This document shows, piece by piece, positions 33,766-42,776 of a DNA stretch of 52,650 nucleotides; position 1 is the first letter of the stretch; each line of letters begins with the position of its first letter. The position numbers and the translations under genes are program-made. The notes under the pieces were generated by a model. That model saw only the letters and a list, made by a program, of their open reading frames with translations. It was not told where the DNA came from and ran no database searches. The stretch is from Bacillus marinisedimentorum (lineage in GTDB: Bacteria; Bacillota; Bacilli; Bacillales; Bacillaceae_O): the NCBI RefSeq assembly GCF_001644195.2, contig NZ_LWBL02000007.1:1-52650 (forward strand). Direction: 5' to 3'.

Positions 33766-34148
33766 TTCCCAATAATAATCGTCCAAATCTTTGAAATAAC
33801 CGCTATATCCGCCCCAAACCAACGACCGGGGGTCTTTGGCTATTTCGGCACCTGCACGATTTGCATTCTGAAAAACTTCATTCACTTCTTCTTCTGATTT
33901 AGCGTATAAGCAAGAATGATTCCCGAATAACCTTCGTCCAACTTCGGCGGATGTTCTCCGTTGATATCCTTGGCCAGCAATGCAAGCGGATATGACTCAA
34001 TTTTTGATTTTTCGTTTTTAAAGGAAACAATGGCCGGATCATCTTCTGGCCCTCTTATTAAAGGTTCGAAACCCATATTACGGTAAAAATCAAGAAATGG
34101 TACAATATCCTTTACTCCCAAAGCTTTTAAATGCCCTATTGTGATCAA
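33766..34148 (-). pseudogene. Frameshifted, 3'-truncated VOC family gene
   Basis: The frame from 34148 encodes GHLKALGVKDIVPFLDFYRN and ends in AYTLNQKKK at a stop near 33882. One base to the side, KSEEEVNEVFQNANRAGAE and GYFKDLDDYYWEV continue the same VOC domain. A one-base loss in the A run near 33890 explains the break. The coding similarity ends at YYWEV, exactly where the kinase remnant on the other strand ends, so a deletion removed both 3' ends. Confidence 0.7.
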
Positions 34149-34278
34149 CTCGTATTTTCATACCATTTCCCCTGTACATCCGACTAAAAAATCAAAATTT
34201 CTGTCCGGAAATAGTAAAGGGCCAGACAGTATGGAGTTTCTAATGTTCCAACTAAAGACTTCTATTTCCATACATAGA

Positions 34279-34299
34279 CACAGTTCTCTTCGAACTGTG
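34279..34299. other. Perfect 8-bp hairpin downstream of the anti-sigma gene
   Basis: CACAGTTC pairs with GAACTGTG across five bases. It lies about 56 bases past the stop codon of the 34355 gene. It lacks a T run but may mark the end of that operon's transcript. Confidence 0.35.
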
Positions 34300-34354
34300 C
34301 CTGATTGTACCAACTCCATTATAATCTTCTGGCATATAAAGAAATGTTTCACTT

Positions 34355-35455
34355 TCACTCGGCCTTAACAATAAAACTCGTGTATGGGGCTCTATCAACT
34401 GTCACGTCAATCTTCCATATTCCTGTATTATCCAAACTGAATTTTGCCACACTCCGGTTATTGTTAATGTCCCACTCATAAAGTTTTACCGTCTTTCCCG
34501 TTTTTGTATGAGTGGCTGTCATTTCATATTTCTTTCCATTAAAATTTTTTGATCGATCTAAAAAGTAAACATTATACTCCCTTCCAGTGCTGCCTGCCGG
34601 AAATGCCGGTTCGCCATCTTTCCCGTTTACTTTTTTAATTCCAAATTTCGTTTCCGTTCCATGGAGCTTCATCTCATGATGAGTGAACACAGACTCTTTC
34701 TCCCAATCAATCACACTAAATACATAACCTTCATATATCTTCTGCATTTCTCCACCCCAACTAAAATTGAGAAGGGCGAGCACCTCCACCTGTTTTGCAG
34801 GAAACCCGCCTGACCTGGATGCCGCGTCTATAACGTCATTCTCAATCCGGGTTGGTTTCTTGCTGAAAACGGCATTTGTTTCTTTTACTCTTGTAATTGT
34901 GCCTGATGAAACATCCATCTCTAGCGTGGTTTGCAGCCTGATCTTTGTTTTTTCTGTTTGAATTTCACGGAAAATCATTTCTTCTTTATTGCCATCTTCT
35001 AAAGACTCTCCATACGTATAGAGAATCCGCCCATTTTTTTTATCTTTCACATCAATATAGACAAAATCGCCTGTTTCTCTTTTAGTAATATCCACTTGTC
35101 CTTTTTGAAAAGGGATTTCGATATAAAAGTCATCCAGCGCCACCTGATGGGCACTCAGGCCCGGATAATCCTGATACTCTGAAACAGTGCCTTTTTCAGC
35201 ATGCCTGTTTATCTCGGAATTTCGGTTGTCTATTTGACTATACGTCAAAAGAAAGAAAACAATAAGGACAGCAAGGGTGACAAATGCCGTATTAATTTTT
35301 TTCACGACTGTTGCCCTCCTTTTATTGTTATCGGCATTTTCTGCTGATACATGAATTTGATTCAGCATATGCTTTTGCTGCGCTTCACTTAATTCTGGTT
35401 TGGGAAGATTTTTCAGCTGGCGCTGGATTTCTTCACGGCTGTTTTCTTCCGGCAT
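34355..35455 (-). CDS. Membrane-anchored anti-sigma factor-like protein
   Basis: This 366-residue protein has an N-terminal cytosolic part of about 50 residues, one membrane segment at about 52-70 (TAFVTLAVLIVFFLLTYS) and a large outside domain. The layout and its position directly after an ECF sigma gene (stop and start overlap) mark it as the partner that holds the sigma factor inactive. The outer domain resembles DUF4179-type sensors only loosely. It may respond to cell-envelope stress. The sensor role is inference. Confidence 0.75.
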   Translation of the reverse strand: MPEENSREEIQRQLKNLPKPELSEAQQKHMLNQIHVSAENADNNKRRATVVKKINTAFVTLAVLIVFFLLTYSQIDNRNSEINRHAEKGTVSEYQDYPGLSAHQVALDDFYIEIPFQKGQVDITKRETGDFVYIDVKDKKNGRILYTYGESLEDGNKEEMIFREIQTEKTKIRLQTTLEMDVSSGTITRVKETNAVFSKKPTRIENDVIDAASRSGGFPAKQVEVLALLNFSWGGEMQKIYEGYVFSVIDWEKESVFTHHEMKLHGTETKFGIKKVNGKDGEPAFPAGSTGREYNVYFLDRSKNFNGKKYEMTATHTKTGKTVKLYEWDINNNRSVAKFSLDNTGIWKIDVTVDRAPYTSFIVKAE

Positions 35456-35955
35456 TACATAAACCTCTCTTTCTCATCCTGTAAAGCTTTGATCGCTCTG
35501 TGGAAGGTTAACCTGACCTTTGCCTCTTTCCAGTCCAGGATTTCGGCGGTCTCTTTCACGCTCAACTCTTTTATTCCGCGCAAAACAATCACATCCCGAT
35601 AGTTCTTCCTTAATTTTTGAATGGCATTGAACAGTACTTTATTTGTTTCAGCAAACTCAAAAACCTTTTCAGGGCTATCCCGGTTAACATAATCGCTTGT
35701 GTTTTTTAAGATTAGCCCTTTTAGTTTCCTGCTTTGTTTTTTCCTGATTTCATCGATTGCTACATGCCTGGCAATACTGAAAAGCCACGTTTTTGGGCTT
35801 GATCGTTCTTGAAAAGAATCTTCATTTTTTATTGCCCGTATAAAAACCTCTTGTACAAGGTCTTCTACATCACTTGTCCCTATGTAATAAATTAAAAATT
35901 GATAAATATCATTGCTGTATTCATAAAACCACTCACTTATCCGGCTGGCAGGCAT
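35455..35955 (-). CDS. ECF-family RNA polymerase sigma factor
   Basis: This 166-residue sigma factor has region 2 (DIYQFLIYYIGTSDVEDLVQ ... SPKTWLFSIARHVAIDEIRKK) and region 4 (VIVLRGIKELSVKETAEILDWKEAKVRLTFHRAIKAL). It most likely reads its own promoter: TGAAAC-N16-CGAC lies 37-62 bases before the start, as in SigX/SigW-type autoregulation. The ATG has GGAG 9 bases upstream. The anti-sigma gene follows with overlapping codons. Confidence 0.92.
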   Translation of the reverse strand: MPASRISEWFYEYSNDIYQFLIYYIGTSDVEDLVQEVFIRAIKNEDSFQERSSPKTWLFSIARHVAIDEIRKKQSRKLKGLILKNTSDYVNRDSPEKVFEFAETNKVLFNAIQKLRKNYRDVIVLRGIKELSVKETAEILDWKEAKVRLTFHRAIKALQDEKERFM

Positions 35956-35991
35956 AATTTATACTCCTTTTTCTTTTCGAGCTACCCATTA

Positions 35992-36017
35992 GTCGAACGG
36001 CATTACACTTTGTTTCA
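35992..36017 (-). promoter_or_regulatory. ECF-type autoregulatory promoter
   Basis: On the minus strand TGAAAC (36017-36012) and CGAC (35995-35992) are separated by exactly 16 bases, the layout read by B. subtilis SigX/SigW-like factors. It lies before the ECF sigma gene. Confidence 0.75.
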
Positions 36018-36035
36018 GTTAAATTTGAATACCAA

Positions 36036-36064
36036 TAAAAAAAGCATCCCGGGCGGAATGCTTT
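36036..36064 (-). terminator. Terminator of the CorC-like gene
   Basis: AAGCATTCC pairs with GGGATGCTT and is followed by TTTTTTTATT on the minus strand, just after the stop codon at 36076. Confidence 0.8.
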
Positions 36065-36075
36065 TCGCTTACCAA

Positions 36076-37359
36076 TTAAACCGAAGCAGAACCATCTGTT
36101 CGTTCTTCCTGATCCTGTATTTCAACAATAATCTTCCTGATTCGCCGCTCTTCAACCTCATCGACTGTCACGGTCAAATTCCCGAAATTGAATGCGTCCC
36201 CTTTTACTGGCAGCGTGCCAAAAATTTCGATCACCCAGCCCCCGAGTGTATGGTAGGAGCTTTCCGGCATTGAGATGTGCATCGTTTCAGCGAAGTCATC
36301 GAGCTGATACTGGGCGTCAAACTCGTACACCGTGTCACTGATTTTCGTCATTTCGTTTATTTTCTCATCCTGTTCATCCCAGATGTCGCCGACTATCTCC
36401 TCAAGCACATCTTCGAGCGTCACAAGGCCTGCTGTGCCGCCGTATTGATCAAGAACGATCGCCATATGTACTTTTTGTTTCTGCAGTTGCGGAAGCAGCG
36501 AAGAAATTTTCATCGATTCCACGACAAATTTCGGCTTCCTCATAATTTCCCTGATGTTCACATCATTATATTTCAACACATGTGTATAAAATTCCCTCTC
36601 CGATAAGACGCCGATGACATTATCGATCGTTTCTTCATAGACGGGAATTCGTGAGAACCGTTCGTCAAAAAAGACTTGTTTGATCTCTTCAACGGGCTGA
36701 TTGACTTCGATTGCAACCATATCGATTCGGGGCGTCAATATCTCCCGGACAAGGATGTCGTCAAAATCCATCGATCGATGAATCAGCTCGCGCTCGCCTC
36801 TGTCAATAACGCCTTCTTCTTCACTTATATCAAGCATGACCTTGATTTCTTCTTCCGTAACCGACGGCATACCCGACTCTTTTGAAAAGAATTTTGAAAC
36901 CAGCAGCTTCAATTGGATAAAGAAAAAATTGATGGGTGTAAGCAGGATAATTAAAAATTGCAGCACACCGGATATCATCAATGAATAACTTTCTGCATTT
37001 TCCTTTGCCAGTGATTTTGGCAGGATTTCACCAAAAATCAAGATCAAAATCGTCATGATAACCGTACTGACCAAAATTCCGGTCGTCCCGCCGACCAAAT
37101 CCGTTGCCAGCTTAGCAGAAATACTGGCAGCCGCAATGTTCACGATATTGTTTCCGACCAATATGGTCGACAGTGTTTTATCAAATTCCTCTGCAATGGC
37201 AAGGGCTCTCCTGCTTCCCCTCCTCCCTTCATCCACAAAATGCTTCAGCCGGATTTTATTCACGCTGGAATAGGCTGTTTCAGCAGATGAGAAAAAAGCC
37301 GATAAGAGGATCAAAAAAGTAAGTAAAAGAAACGAACTAAGCGGTATATCGTCCAACAA
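36076..37359 (-). CDS. CNNM/CorC (HlyC) family transporter-associated protein
   Basis: This 427-residue membrane protein has a DUF21/CNNM domain with three to four membrane segments (1-190), two CBS domains (about 200-325) and a C-terminal CorC/HlyC domain (340-420). Relatives in B. subtilis (YhdP/MpfA, YhdT) export or sense Mg2+. The family motif SSAETAYSS is at about 24-32. The start is TTG 37359 with GGGAGAG. It is a single gene; no Mg2+ riboswitch was seen upstream. Confidence 0.9.
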   Translation of the reverse strand: MLDDIPLSSFLLLTFLILLSAFFSSAETAYSSVNKIRLKHFVDEGRRGSRRALAIAEEFDKTLSTILVGNNIVNIAAASISAKLATDLVGGTTGILVSTVIMTILILIFGEILPKSLAKENAESYSLMISGVLQFLIILLTPINFFFIQLKLLVSKFFSKESGMPSVTEEEIKVMLDISEEEGVIDRGERELIHRSMDFDDILVREILTPRIDMVAIEVNQPVEEIKQVFFDERFSRIPVYEETIDNVIGVLSEREFYTHVLKYNDVNIREIMRKPKFVVESMKISSLLPQLQKQKVHMAIVLDQYGGTAGLVTLEDVLEEIVGDIWDEQDEKINEMTKISDTVYEFDAQYQLDDFAETMHISMPESSYHTLGGWVIEIFGTLPVKGDAFNFGNLTVTVDEVEERRIRKIIVEIQDQEERTDGSASV

Positions 37360-37515
37360 TGTCCACTCTCCCGGAAAAATAAATGCAAATCATTATAAGT
37401 AAAGCTTAGCCAATTCCACGGTTAAATTCAATCATGACTTCTCCAGGCAGTGCTCTCATCAAAAAGCACAGGAAAATCCTTAAGACTGCGCATCATATTG
37501 TTCGGTGTAAAAGTC

Positions 37516-37620
37516 ATAAAGAAAACTCGCCGATGGCGAGCCTTTAGGCGAAGACAGAGGCGCAGCTGCACTTAAGTTGCCCGCTGCGTCGATATAGTTC
37601 CTTCCTTACAATTCATACGA
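37516..37620. repeat. Dispersed repeat, copy 2
   Basis: This is the second copy of the element at 767-895. Its first 59 bases differ from that copy at two positions, and later parts drift. It contains the same CTCGCC-GAT-GGCGAG hairpin. It lies between the CorC-like gene and the methyltransferase remnant. Confidence 0.75.
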
Positions 37621-37675
37621 TAAAAAAAGTGCCCGGAATAAATTCCGAACACTTTTCAGGGAAGGCTTCTTCCCT

Positions 37676-38461
37676 TCATAATCGAACTGCCGATTTGATT
37701 GACCTTGTGGCGATAAACGTTTTGATGTATTGGTCCAGAATTCTAGTTCCCCCAAAATCATCTTCAAAAAATCCTGAAATAAGGAAGCCTGCATCGATTT
37801 GCCCCTGGATCAGGTCTTCAAGCGTATGGGCATACTCAATCGTCTGGTTCGAACGGATGTACTCCTCCACTTCATTCTCGTCAAGATAGTCCAGAGTTGA
37901 AGATGGAACAGAATGCTTTACGTCCAACTTCCCCTTCCTTTCTTCATTATCATCAAAGATGAAAAGAAGCGGATTCGTAAATCCTGTGATGAGAATGCCG
38001 TTGGTTTTCAAAACCCTTGCCGCTTCCCTCCATACAGGCATTACGTCTTTCACAAAAATATTAGAAACAGGATTAACGATGATATCGAAATATCCATCCT
38101 CAAAATCACTCAGGTCTGACATATCTCCCTGAACCGTTTTAAGCGCGAGTCCATCGCGTCTCGCCACAAATTCATCCTGTTCGAGCTGCTTTTTTGATAT
38201 ATCTGTCACGGTCACATCGGCACCAGCAGCGGCAAGGACCGGGCCCTGCTGCCCTCCACCTGATGCCAGGCAAAGGATTTTAAGTCCCTTAATGGAAGAT
38301 GGGAATCATTCCCGCGGCACCGGCCTCTCCGTTGTCACGGTGATATGCCAGTTTCCCGCTTTGCTCTCATCGATGATCCCTTCACTTACCGGCTGTGTAT
38401 ACCTTGCCCCTTCTTCCACCTTCTGGTCCCATGCATGGCTGTTTTGATTTGTTGTATCCAC
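37676..38461 (-). pseudogene. SAM-dependent methyltransferase gene interrupted by in-frame TGA
   Basis: Read through, the frame is 261 codons and encodes a complete class I methyltransferase. It starts at GTG 38461 (VDTTNQNSHAWDQKVEEG) with GGGGG 9 bases upstream. It continues TVTTERPVPRE-stop-FPSSIKGLKILCLASGGGQQ, then DVTVTD and NPVSNIFVKDVMPVWREA. The stop is TGA at 38308-38306, where relatives have Trp (PREWFP), so TGG to TGA is the likely change. Frame is kept on both sides. The downstream part alone (from GTG 38215) lacks the SAM loop and should be inactive. Confidence 0.8.
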
Positions 38462-38803
38462 TATCGATATCCCCCTGGCTATTTTGTTGCAACTAGATGT
38501 ATATTCGCGTTTAGGCCGTAAATCCCTCCTTTGACACTTCATACATTTCCTTAGATGGAACTTTATACCTTCCTTTCTCTCTAACTACCTCCCTGAGAAC
38601 TATTCCAATTTTATACAAAACAGTTCGCTCGTTCGATTGTCTATCACTCCTATCTTCTATAGGATTTTAGTAAGAATATTTAGTAAATTTAAAAATCTAT
38701 CAATTAATAGGTGGTGATCAACTCACTTCAGTACGTTTTCCTGCATTTTATTTAGTGACCCGTAAATTTCAGTTTAGGAAATACATACTTAGGAGGATGT
38801 CTT
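38462..38803. other. Intergenic region before the carboxypeptidase gene
   Basis: No gene seen. The right half is AT-rich and should hold the promoter of the carboxypeptidase gene, but I cannot pick one with confidence. Confidence 0.35.
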
Positions 38804-40168
38804 ATGAATAAGTTTTTAAAAGTAGCCGGGCCAACCACTCTTGCATTATCCCTTGCCTTTTCATCTGCTGCATTTGCCAATCCGCAGTCAAAACCAAACG
38901 GCCCGTGGGTGGAAAACGAGCAGAACCTGTCTTTCTCCAGCTTCATGACCAATGAACAGCTCTATAAAACGCTGGAAAAGCTGGAAAGAAGTTCTCAAGG
39001 AAAGATGGAGCTTGAAATTGCAGGTTACTCCAACGTCTATGAACCTGACAACTATTGGACCGATGAGGAAAAAGGTGATCCGATTTATCTGGCAAAGTTC
39101 GGGGATAACGATCCTGATAAGAAGAAAATCTTAATCACGACCCAGATTCACGGGAATGAGCAGGTCGGAACGGAAGGTGCAATCGACCTGATGCAGAAAC
39201 TCGCTGCCGGAGGCAAAGAAGTCGAAGAAATCCTGGACAAAGTGTCCATCTGGTTCTTGCCGAGAATCAATCCCGAAGGCTCTATGAATCAGTATGAAGG
39301 AGAATGGTATCCGGCAAGATATACGCATCAAACATGGAACCCGGAAGCACTCGGCTTGCCTGCTGACACCCTTGCCCCGTGGTACTATAATGCGGATGGA
39401 AGCGAAAGGGCGCAAAACAACAACGGCCGGGTCGTATACGGAATTCCCGGCTATGACCAGAACCGTGACTATAATCCGAACCTCGATTTCAGGGTCAGTG
39501 ATTATTCCGCTGAAGAGGTTGCTGGCGCGTTAAATGATAAGGATGTTTGGAAACAGGACGAAAACGGCAATTGGTTCGAGGCCTATAACGGGAAGAACAG
39601 CAGTGACTTTGGCGGTTATTATGTAACAGCTGAATCCAGAATTGTAACCGATGTATTCAAACAATTTGAGCCGGATGTATTTGTCGATGTCCATCACCGC
39701 TACTTCAACACCCTGTCTGATGACGACAACCGCCAGGTCTCCATCCAGGTTGCCGCAGATGTAGCCGGGGACTATACAGACCCATTCTCAGGAAAACAAT
39801 ATTCAGTGGATGAAGACGTGCTGACGTTAGGCAAACAGGTGAATGCAGTAGCCCATGACTCCCTGCAGCGCGGCTTCTCTTCCTTCGGCGCCATTCAAAA
39901 ATATCCGAAGGTCGATTTGCCGGGAACAGCACTTGGCGCATTTGCCTTGAATGACACTTCAATCATGCTGATTGAACTTAAAGGCCAGAGCCAGAACCTC
40001 GGTCAAAAGCAAACGGGCATGCTTAAGTCAACTGTTTCCGTCCCGATTTATGAAGTTGCCAGGAAACTTGCTGACGGTTCCATCCATGAGGTGGACCCGG
40101 CGATCTACGATAACATCCCTGAAGGTGCGAACAGCATTTCGGATCCGACGACGAGAGAGGACTTCTGA
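38804..40168 (+). CDS. Secreted M14-family zinc carboxypeptidase
   Basis: This 454-residue protein has a Sec signal peptide (MNKFLKVAGPTTLALSLAFS, cleavage after AFA near 25). The zinc site is H-x2-E in HGNEQVG near 117 with the third His in VDVHHRY near 297; the catalytic Glu is probably in MLIELKG near 390. It should trim C-terminal amino acids from peptides outside the cell. The sequence is longer than a typical catalytic domain of about 300 residues, with an insert near 170-260. AGGAGG lies 10 bases before the ATG. It is a single gene with a terminator. Confidence 0.92.
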   Translation: MNKFLKVAGPTTLALSLAFSSAAFANPQSKPNGPWVENEQNLSFSSFMTNEQLYKTLEKLERSSQGKMELEIAGYSNVYEPDNYWTDEEKGDPIYLAKFGDNDPDKKKILITTQIHGNEQVGTEGAIDLMQKLAAGGKEVEEILDKVSIWFLPRINPEGSMNQYEGEWYPARYTHQTWNPEALGLPADTLAPWYYNADGSERAQNNNGRVVYGIPGYDQNRDYNPNLDFRVSDYSAEEVAGALNDKDVWKQDENGNWFEAYNGKNSSDFGGYYVTAESRIVTDVFKQFEPDVFVDVHHRYFNTLSDDDNRQVSIQVAADVAGDYTDPFSGKQYSVDEDVLTLGKQVNAVAHDSLQRGFSSFGAIQKYPKVDLPGTALGAFALNDTSIMLIELKGQSQNLGQKQTGMLKSTVSVPIYEVARKLADGSIHEVDPAIYDNIPEGANSISDPTTREDF

Positions 40169-40182
40169 AAGTGAATTTTAAA

Positions 40183-40213
40183 AAAAGAGCTGCTTTTATA
40201 AGCGGCTCTTTTT
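40183..40213. terminator. Bidirectional terminator
   Basis: AAAGAGCTGCTT pairs with AAGCGGCTCTTT (one G-T pair), with A and T runs on the two sides. It lies between the carboxypeptidase and GNAT genes, which converge. Confidence 0.85.
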
Positions 40214-40239
40214 GATTGACTTCATCATATAAGACCAAT

Positions 40240-40659
40240 TTAGATAAGCCTTTTCTCCAAATAATACCGCTGATACCCCTTCGGAAAGTCTTCAACGATG
40301 CCGGTAACTTCATAACCAAACTTCTGATAAAAATCAGGTGCCTGAAAACTGAAAGAATCCAAAAGGATCAGCCTGCATCCGTTATCTCGTGCAACATCCT
40401 CAATTTTGCCAAGCAATTCAGCTCCATATCCTTCTCCTCTAACAGATGAATCAACCCAGAGAAAATCGATATGAAGGTGCTGCCAAAAAATCGTACCTGT
40501 AATCCCGCCGGCTATTTCACCTTCATCATTCCTCATCATAAAACTGATGTTTTTTTTTGGATGCTTTACTTCATCAGGCAAAACAGAAAGATTATATTCA
40601 ATCAATTTCTTGCGGATATAATTGTTGTCTTCCTCATTCCATTGCTGGACAATTTTCAT
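40240..40659 (-). CDS. GNAT-family N-acetyltransferase
   Basis: This 139-residue enzyme has the acetyl-CoA binding motif [20 protein letters not shown] near 72 and a C-terminal F-Y-x-K-F-G-Y-E ([10 protein letters not shown]) strand. It should acetylate a small molecule or protein amine; the acceptor is unknown. GGAGAG precedes the ATG. It may be read with the small lipoprotein gene upstream. Confidence 0.9.
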   Translation of the reverse strand: MKIVQQWNEEDNNYIRKKLIEYNLSVLPDEVKHPKKNISFMMRNDEGEIAGGITGTIFWQHLHIDFLWVDSSVRGEGYGAELLGKIEDVARDNGCRLILLDSFSFQAPDFYQKFGYEVTGIVEDFPKGYQRYYLEKRLI

Positions 40660-40713
40660 AGTTATCTCTCCTTAATGGCGAAGGTGCCCCCTCCTATCAG
40701 GGTACGCGCCCGC

Positions 40714-40848
40714 TTAATCTTCCTTCTTTTCCAGCTGGTCTGTCGGCGGAGCATCAGGATCCCCAACTTTTATCTTCACTTCTTTTCCAGGCTGGCCGCA
40801 GCCAGCTATAATCAGCATACACATAAGGAAAAGTGAAACTCTTTTAAT
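40714..40848 (-). CDS. Small lipoprotein gene with apparent ATT start
   Basis: The frame encodes (I/M)KRVSLFLMCMLIIAGCGQ and ends in DQLEKKED, 44 residues. It is a complete lipoprotein signal: positive residues, hydrophobic core and lipobox IAGC. GGAGGG lies 7 bases before ATT 40848. There is no ATG, GTG or TTG between the in-frame TGA at 40870 and that point. The first ATG (40824) would leave too short a signal without charges. Either ATT is used or the gene lost its start by a G to T change. Confidence 0.55.
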   Translation of the reverse strand: MKRVSLFLMCMLIIAGCGQPGKEVKIKVGDPDAPPTDQLEKKED

Positions 40849-40869
40849 GGTTGTCCCTCCTCTCTGTAT

Positions 40870-40995
40870 TCAGCTTAACTCGATGATATCGGTTTGGTCT
40901 CCATACTCAATCACGATTTCTATCTCTTCATCCCACAGCTTGCAAAATATTCGTCTGTTCAGAACCTGCTCCGCTGCTTTTAAAAAACATTTCAA
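40870..40995 (-). CDS. Possible small ORF or gene remnant
   Basis: A 41-residue frame from TTG 40995 (MKCFLKAAEQVLNRRIFCKL...IEIVIEYGDQTDIIELS) looks coding in composition but has no ribosome site. It may be the 3' end of a lost gene. Confidence 0.25.
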   Translation of the reverse strand: MKCFLKAAEQVLNRRIFCKLWDEEIEIVIEYGDQTDIIELS

Positions 40996-41092
40996 ATAAA
41001 CTCAACATCTACATCACGCAAAAAGGTGAAAGGCAATTTTAGACGTAGAGGCATATGTGGCTGAAAGTGCTTTTTCTTTTAAAGCAGATGCT

Positions 41093-41947
41093 TTAAATTG
41101 CCGCCAGGCATTTTTCTATACTCTTTTGAAGCGGCCTCAGCTTCGGAATACTGCCGGCTTTTATGTAAAAACTCTTTAAGAATGTCTTGCAGTTGAAAAC
41201 CAGGATCCAATAGTTTTCTTCTTCAAGCTGCTCTTTTTGAATGCTAAGTTCCTCAGGCATTTGCTGCAGCAAAGTTACCACTTCTTTTGTTTCCAACCCA
41301 TTTTCCATCATTGTTATGATAGGAGTTATAATCCTTTCATCCTCTTCATGAACATAAACACTTGTTGAAACAAAAATTTTATTCCATAACGGTTTCAGCA
41401 AATCCGGATATGATTTCCGGCCCAGTTTTGGGTTCTTTGCAAGCTCATCAAACGCATCAGCTGCATGTGCTATGCTGTGAGCCCAGCCTTTTTCGGGGAC
41501 AAATCCTCTCAAGTCTTTCTCCGCATTCATATATCGGATCAGTTTTTCTTTAACCGTATGGACCGTCTGTTCGGATAAAAAGTCATCCTCATTATCCCTT
41601 CCTAAAATGAGAGCAATTAAGAGGGTAGTGAACGCCCTTGTGAAAACTGTATCCGTTCCATTTTCACCGATTCCTTTAAACAGCAGGTCACTTAAACAAT
41701 GATCCAATAGTTCATCCAGCAGTTCATGTTCAAGTTGATTATCTTCTATAATAAAATAATAAAAAGAACTATAAATCAAGCGGTCTCTAAGCTCACTGTC
41801 CGTTGAACCGATATGTTTCATCATGGCCTGAACGAGGACGTCTTTTCCAACTTCCCCACCCAGCGCCGTTGCTCCGCTTTTCATTTTATGTAATATGCTC
41901 TTCAGTTCATGCTCCTCTATGTGATCCAGACCGATTTCTGAACTCAT
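41093..41947 (-). CDS. DUF2785 family protein
   Basis: This 284-residue protein is all helical, with the DUF2785 hallmark RGFVPEKGWAHSIAHAADAF near 148. No function is known for the family. ATG 41947 has AAAGGAG 7 bases upstream; TTG 41953 is less likely. The gene is 29 bases downstream of the amidohydrolase-like gene on the minus strand? No: the amidohydrolase ends at 41983, so this gene is next in the same direction and could share its transcript. Confidence 0.85.
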   Translation of the reverse strand: MSSEIGLDHIEEHELKSILHKMKSGATALGGEVGKDVLVQAMMKHIGSTDSELRDRLIYSSFYYFIIEDNQLEHELLDELLDHCLSDLLFKGIGENGTDTVFTRAFTTLLIALILGRDNEDDFLSEQTVHTVKEKLIRYMNAEKDLRGFVPEKGWAHSIAHAADAFDELAKNPKLGRKSYPDLLKPLWNKIFVSTSVYVHEEDERIITPIITMMENGLETKEVVTLLQQMPEELSIQKEQLEEENYWILVFNCKTFLKSFYIKAGSIPKLRPLQKSIEKCLAAI

Positions 41948-41982
41948 GATCAATCTCCTTTGTTTACATAAATAATCTTATT

Positions 41983-42726
41983 TTACTTCAAATACCAATT
42001 AAGTGCATTCTTGAATAATATCTTTTCAGCCTGTTCTTCTTCCATATTATTGAGAATTAAATCCACATCGGAAAGCAGAAAGGGTCTGCCGGCTCTTGTT
42101 GATGGCAAATCTGTGCCAAACATGAGTGCTTCGGGATTTATGGAATAAATATGCTTCATCGCTTCACCTGGATCAAAATCAATTCTGCCAAAACCGGTTG
42201 CTTTGACTTTAACCCCCTTGTCCACCAATGAGAGCAAATGATCAAACCCATCCCTGGATAAGCCGAGATGGTCGACTGAAACAGCGGGAAGCTTTTCGAT
42301 AATAGAAGAGACATCCGGCAATCGAGTAGAGTTTATGTATAACTCCGTATGCCATCCGGCCAACTCGTAGACCCTTCTCGCGAAATAGTCCAGCCGGGAG
42401 ATATCTTCGGAACCGCCGCGATTGACATTGAACCGAAGCGCCCTTACCCCTAATTCGTTAAGCCTAATTATTTCTTCATCCCGAGTATCAGAGGGAAGCT
42501 GTGTAACTCCGGCATAGTTTTCACCCAAGGTTTGGATTGCATCAATCAAATACGATTGATCAAAACCCTGAAAGGAACCCGACACAACAGCTCCCCCAAT
42601 AACATTTAAACTTTTGGTGCTCTCTAAATAGTCACTGCACGAAAAGGTATCGGGAAGGTAGCCTTGATTCGGAAACAAAGGAAACCTCTTATCTATGATA
42701 TGTAAGTGTGCATCAAATATTTTAAT
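41983..42726 (-). CDS. Amidohydrolase-family TIM-barrel hydrolase with apparent ATT start
   Basis: This 247-residue protein resembles COG3618-type metal-dependent hydrolases. The first strand carries the metal motif HLH in KIFDAHLHIID. Later ligand candidates are the His of GWHTELY and VDHLGLS and the Asp of MFGTDLPSTRAGRP. The HLH motif is only included if translation begins at ATT 42726, where GGGG lies 9 bases upstream. An in-frame TAG at 42757-42759 closes the frame, and no ATG, GTG or TTG lies between. The first usual start codon is TTG 42678, which would lose the motif. Confidence 0.75.
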   Translation of the reverse strand: MKIFDAHLHIIDKRFPLFPNQGYLPDTFSCSDYLESTKSLNVIGGAVVSGSFQGFDQSYLIDAIQTLGENYAGVTQLPSDTRDEEIIRLNELGVRALRFNVNRGGSEDISRLDYFARRVYELAGWHTELYINSTRLPDVSSIIEKLPAVSVDHLGLSRDGFDHLLSLVDKGVKVKATGFGRIDFDPGEAMKHIYSINPEALMFGTDLPSTRAGRPFLLSDVDLILNNMEEEQAEKILFKNALNWYLK

Positions 42727-42776
42727 AGAATCAATCCCCTTTTTTTTGGATTTATCCTATCCTTCTATTATTTGTA

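Noticed and set aside
34158-34358. 66-codon frame overlapping the anti-sigma stop codon (GTGA)
   Set aside because: The overlap looks like coupling, but the product has no coherent pattern and the stretch carries a hairpin expected at a transcript end.
38300-38315. Selenocysteine at the TGA of the methyltransferase
   Set aside because: The family has Trp, not Cys, at this place, and no strong SECIS-like hairpin follows directly.
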